Program-made: the position numbers and the translations under genes
Shown: in pieces, positions 5,846 to 5,943 of the stretch
Numbering within the stretch: position 1 is the first letter of the stretch
Layout of the letters: each line of letters begins with the position of its first letter
The notes under the pieces: generated by a model
Seen by the model: the letters and a program-made list of their open reading frames with translations, nothing else
Told to the model about the DNA's origin: nothing
Database searches by the model: none
Origin: Nitrososphaera sp.
GTDB lineage: Archaea; Thermoproteota; Nitrososphaeria; Nitrososphaerales; Nitrososphaeraceae
Length of the DNA stretch: 5,943 nt
Assembly: GCA_022545875.1 (NCBI GenBank)
Contig: JAKEIF010000047.1
Location: 1-5,943, forward strand
Direction of reading: 5' to 3'

Positions 5846-5943
5846 TCATGACGAGTATTGATCCTCGCCGCCAAGCGACTCCAAATAGTCCGAATGGCAT
5901 TGCTTGCACTGATTTCCCACAAATTCGAGCTCGTCAAATTCCT
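5846..5943 (-). CDS. C-terminal end of a small CxxC protein, cut by window
   Basis: Only the last 32 residues are visible, ending at TGA (5846-5848); the start lies beyond the window. The piece begins EFDELEFVGNQCKQCHSDY and ends in an acidic, Ser-rich tail (LGGEDQYSS). Q-C-x-x-C-H with aromatic and acidic residues before it looks like the second knuckle of a small zinc ribbon whose first CxxC would sit upstream. No family is recognised. The frame is open to the window edge, a short T-run follows the stop, and the gap to the next gene holds a plausible promoter, all of which support a real gene end. A chance frame remains possible because so little is visible. Confidence 0.6.
   Translation of the reverse strand, partial: EFDELEFVGNQCKQCHSDYLESLGGEDQYSS

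Noticed and set aside
5846..5943. CxxCH read as a cytochrome c heme site
   Set aside because: There is no signal peptide evidence, the surroundings look like a cytoplasmic zinc knuckle, and c-type cytochromes are not expected in this lineage.

Overview
The window looks like a chromosomal housekeeping stretch from an archaeon, most likely a Nitrososphaera-type ammonia oxidiser (Nitrososphaerota/Thaumarchaeota, group I.1b). Four things suggest this: an archaeal-type valyl-tRNA synthetase, a predicted F420-dependent oxidoreductase, AT-rich TATA-like boxes about 25 bases upstream of several start codons (the spacing of leaderless archaeal transcripts), and roughly balanced base composition. The assignment is an inference from gene style; no 16S rRNA or other marker is present.

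Layout. Positions 1-3045 (+) hold the 3' part of valS, joined by an ATGA stop/start overlap to a medium-chain dehydrogenase/reductase gene. A 121-residue hypothetical gene (-) converges on it, and the two stop codons share one CTAG. Positions 3408-3484 form a divergent promoter region with one AT-rich block that could serve both directions. Rightward come a 49-codon basic small protein (3485-3634), an inverted repeat centred on a TATA-like box (3634-3659), and a metallo-beta-lactamase-fold diiron protein of the flavodiiron/ODP type without a flavodoxin domain (3673-4446).

Positions 4443-5943 lie on the minus strand. In transcription order they hold the 3' end of an unidentified small CxxC protein (5846-5943, cut by the window), a 232-residue orphan protein (5083-5781), a PPOX-class F420-dependent oxidoreductase (4684-5058), and a 43-residue protein with three CxxC pairs (4443-4574). 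The last gene converges on the diiron gene, again with the stops sharing CTAG.

How the genes relate. The valS-dehydrogenase pair is probably co-transcribed. The other genes look like single units with their own promoters, packed with almost no spacing. No shared pathway can be proven. There is a loose redox theme: an NAD(P)-type dehydrogenase, a diiron O2/NO-type protein, an F420/flavin-type oxidoreductase and small Cys-rich proteins. No mobile element, CRISPR array, tRNA or rRNA was seen. The most interesting items are the diiron protein with one substituted iron ligand, the unannotated triple-CxxC miniprotein, the dyad over the diiron gene's promoter, and the dehydrogenase that keeps its structural zinc site but not the catalytic one.
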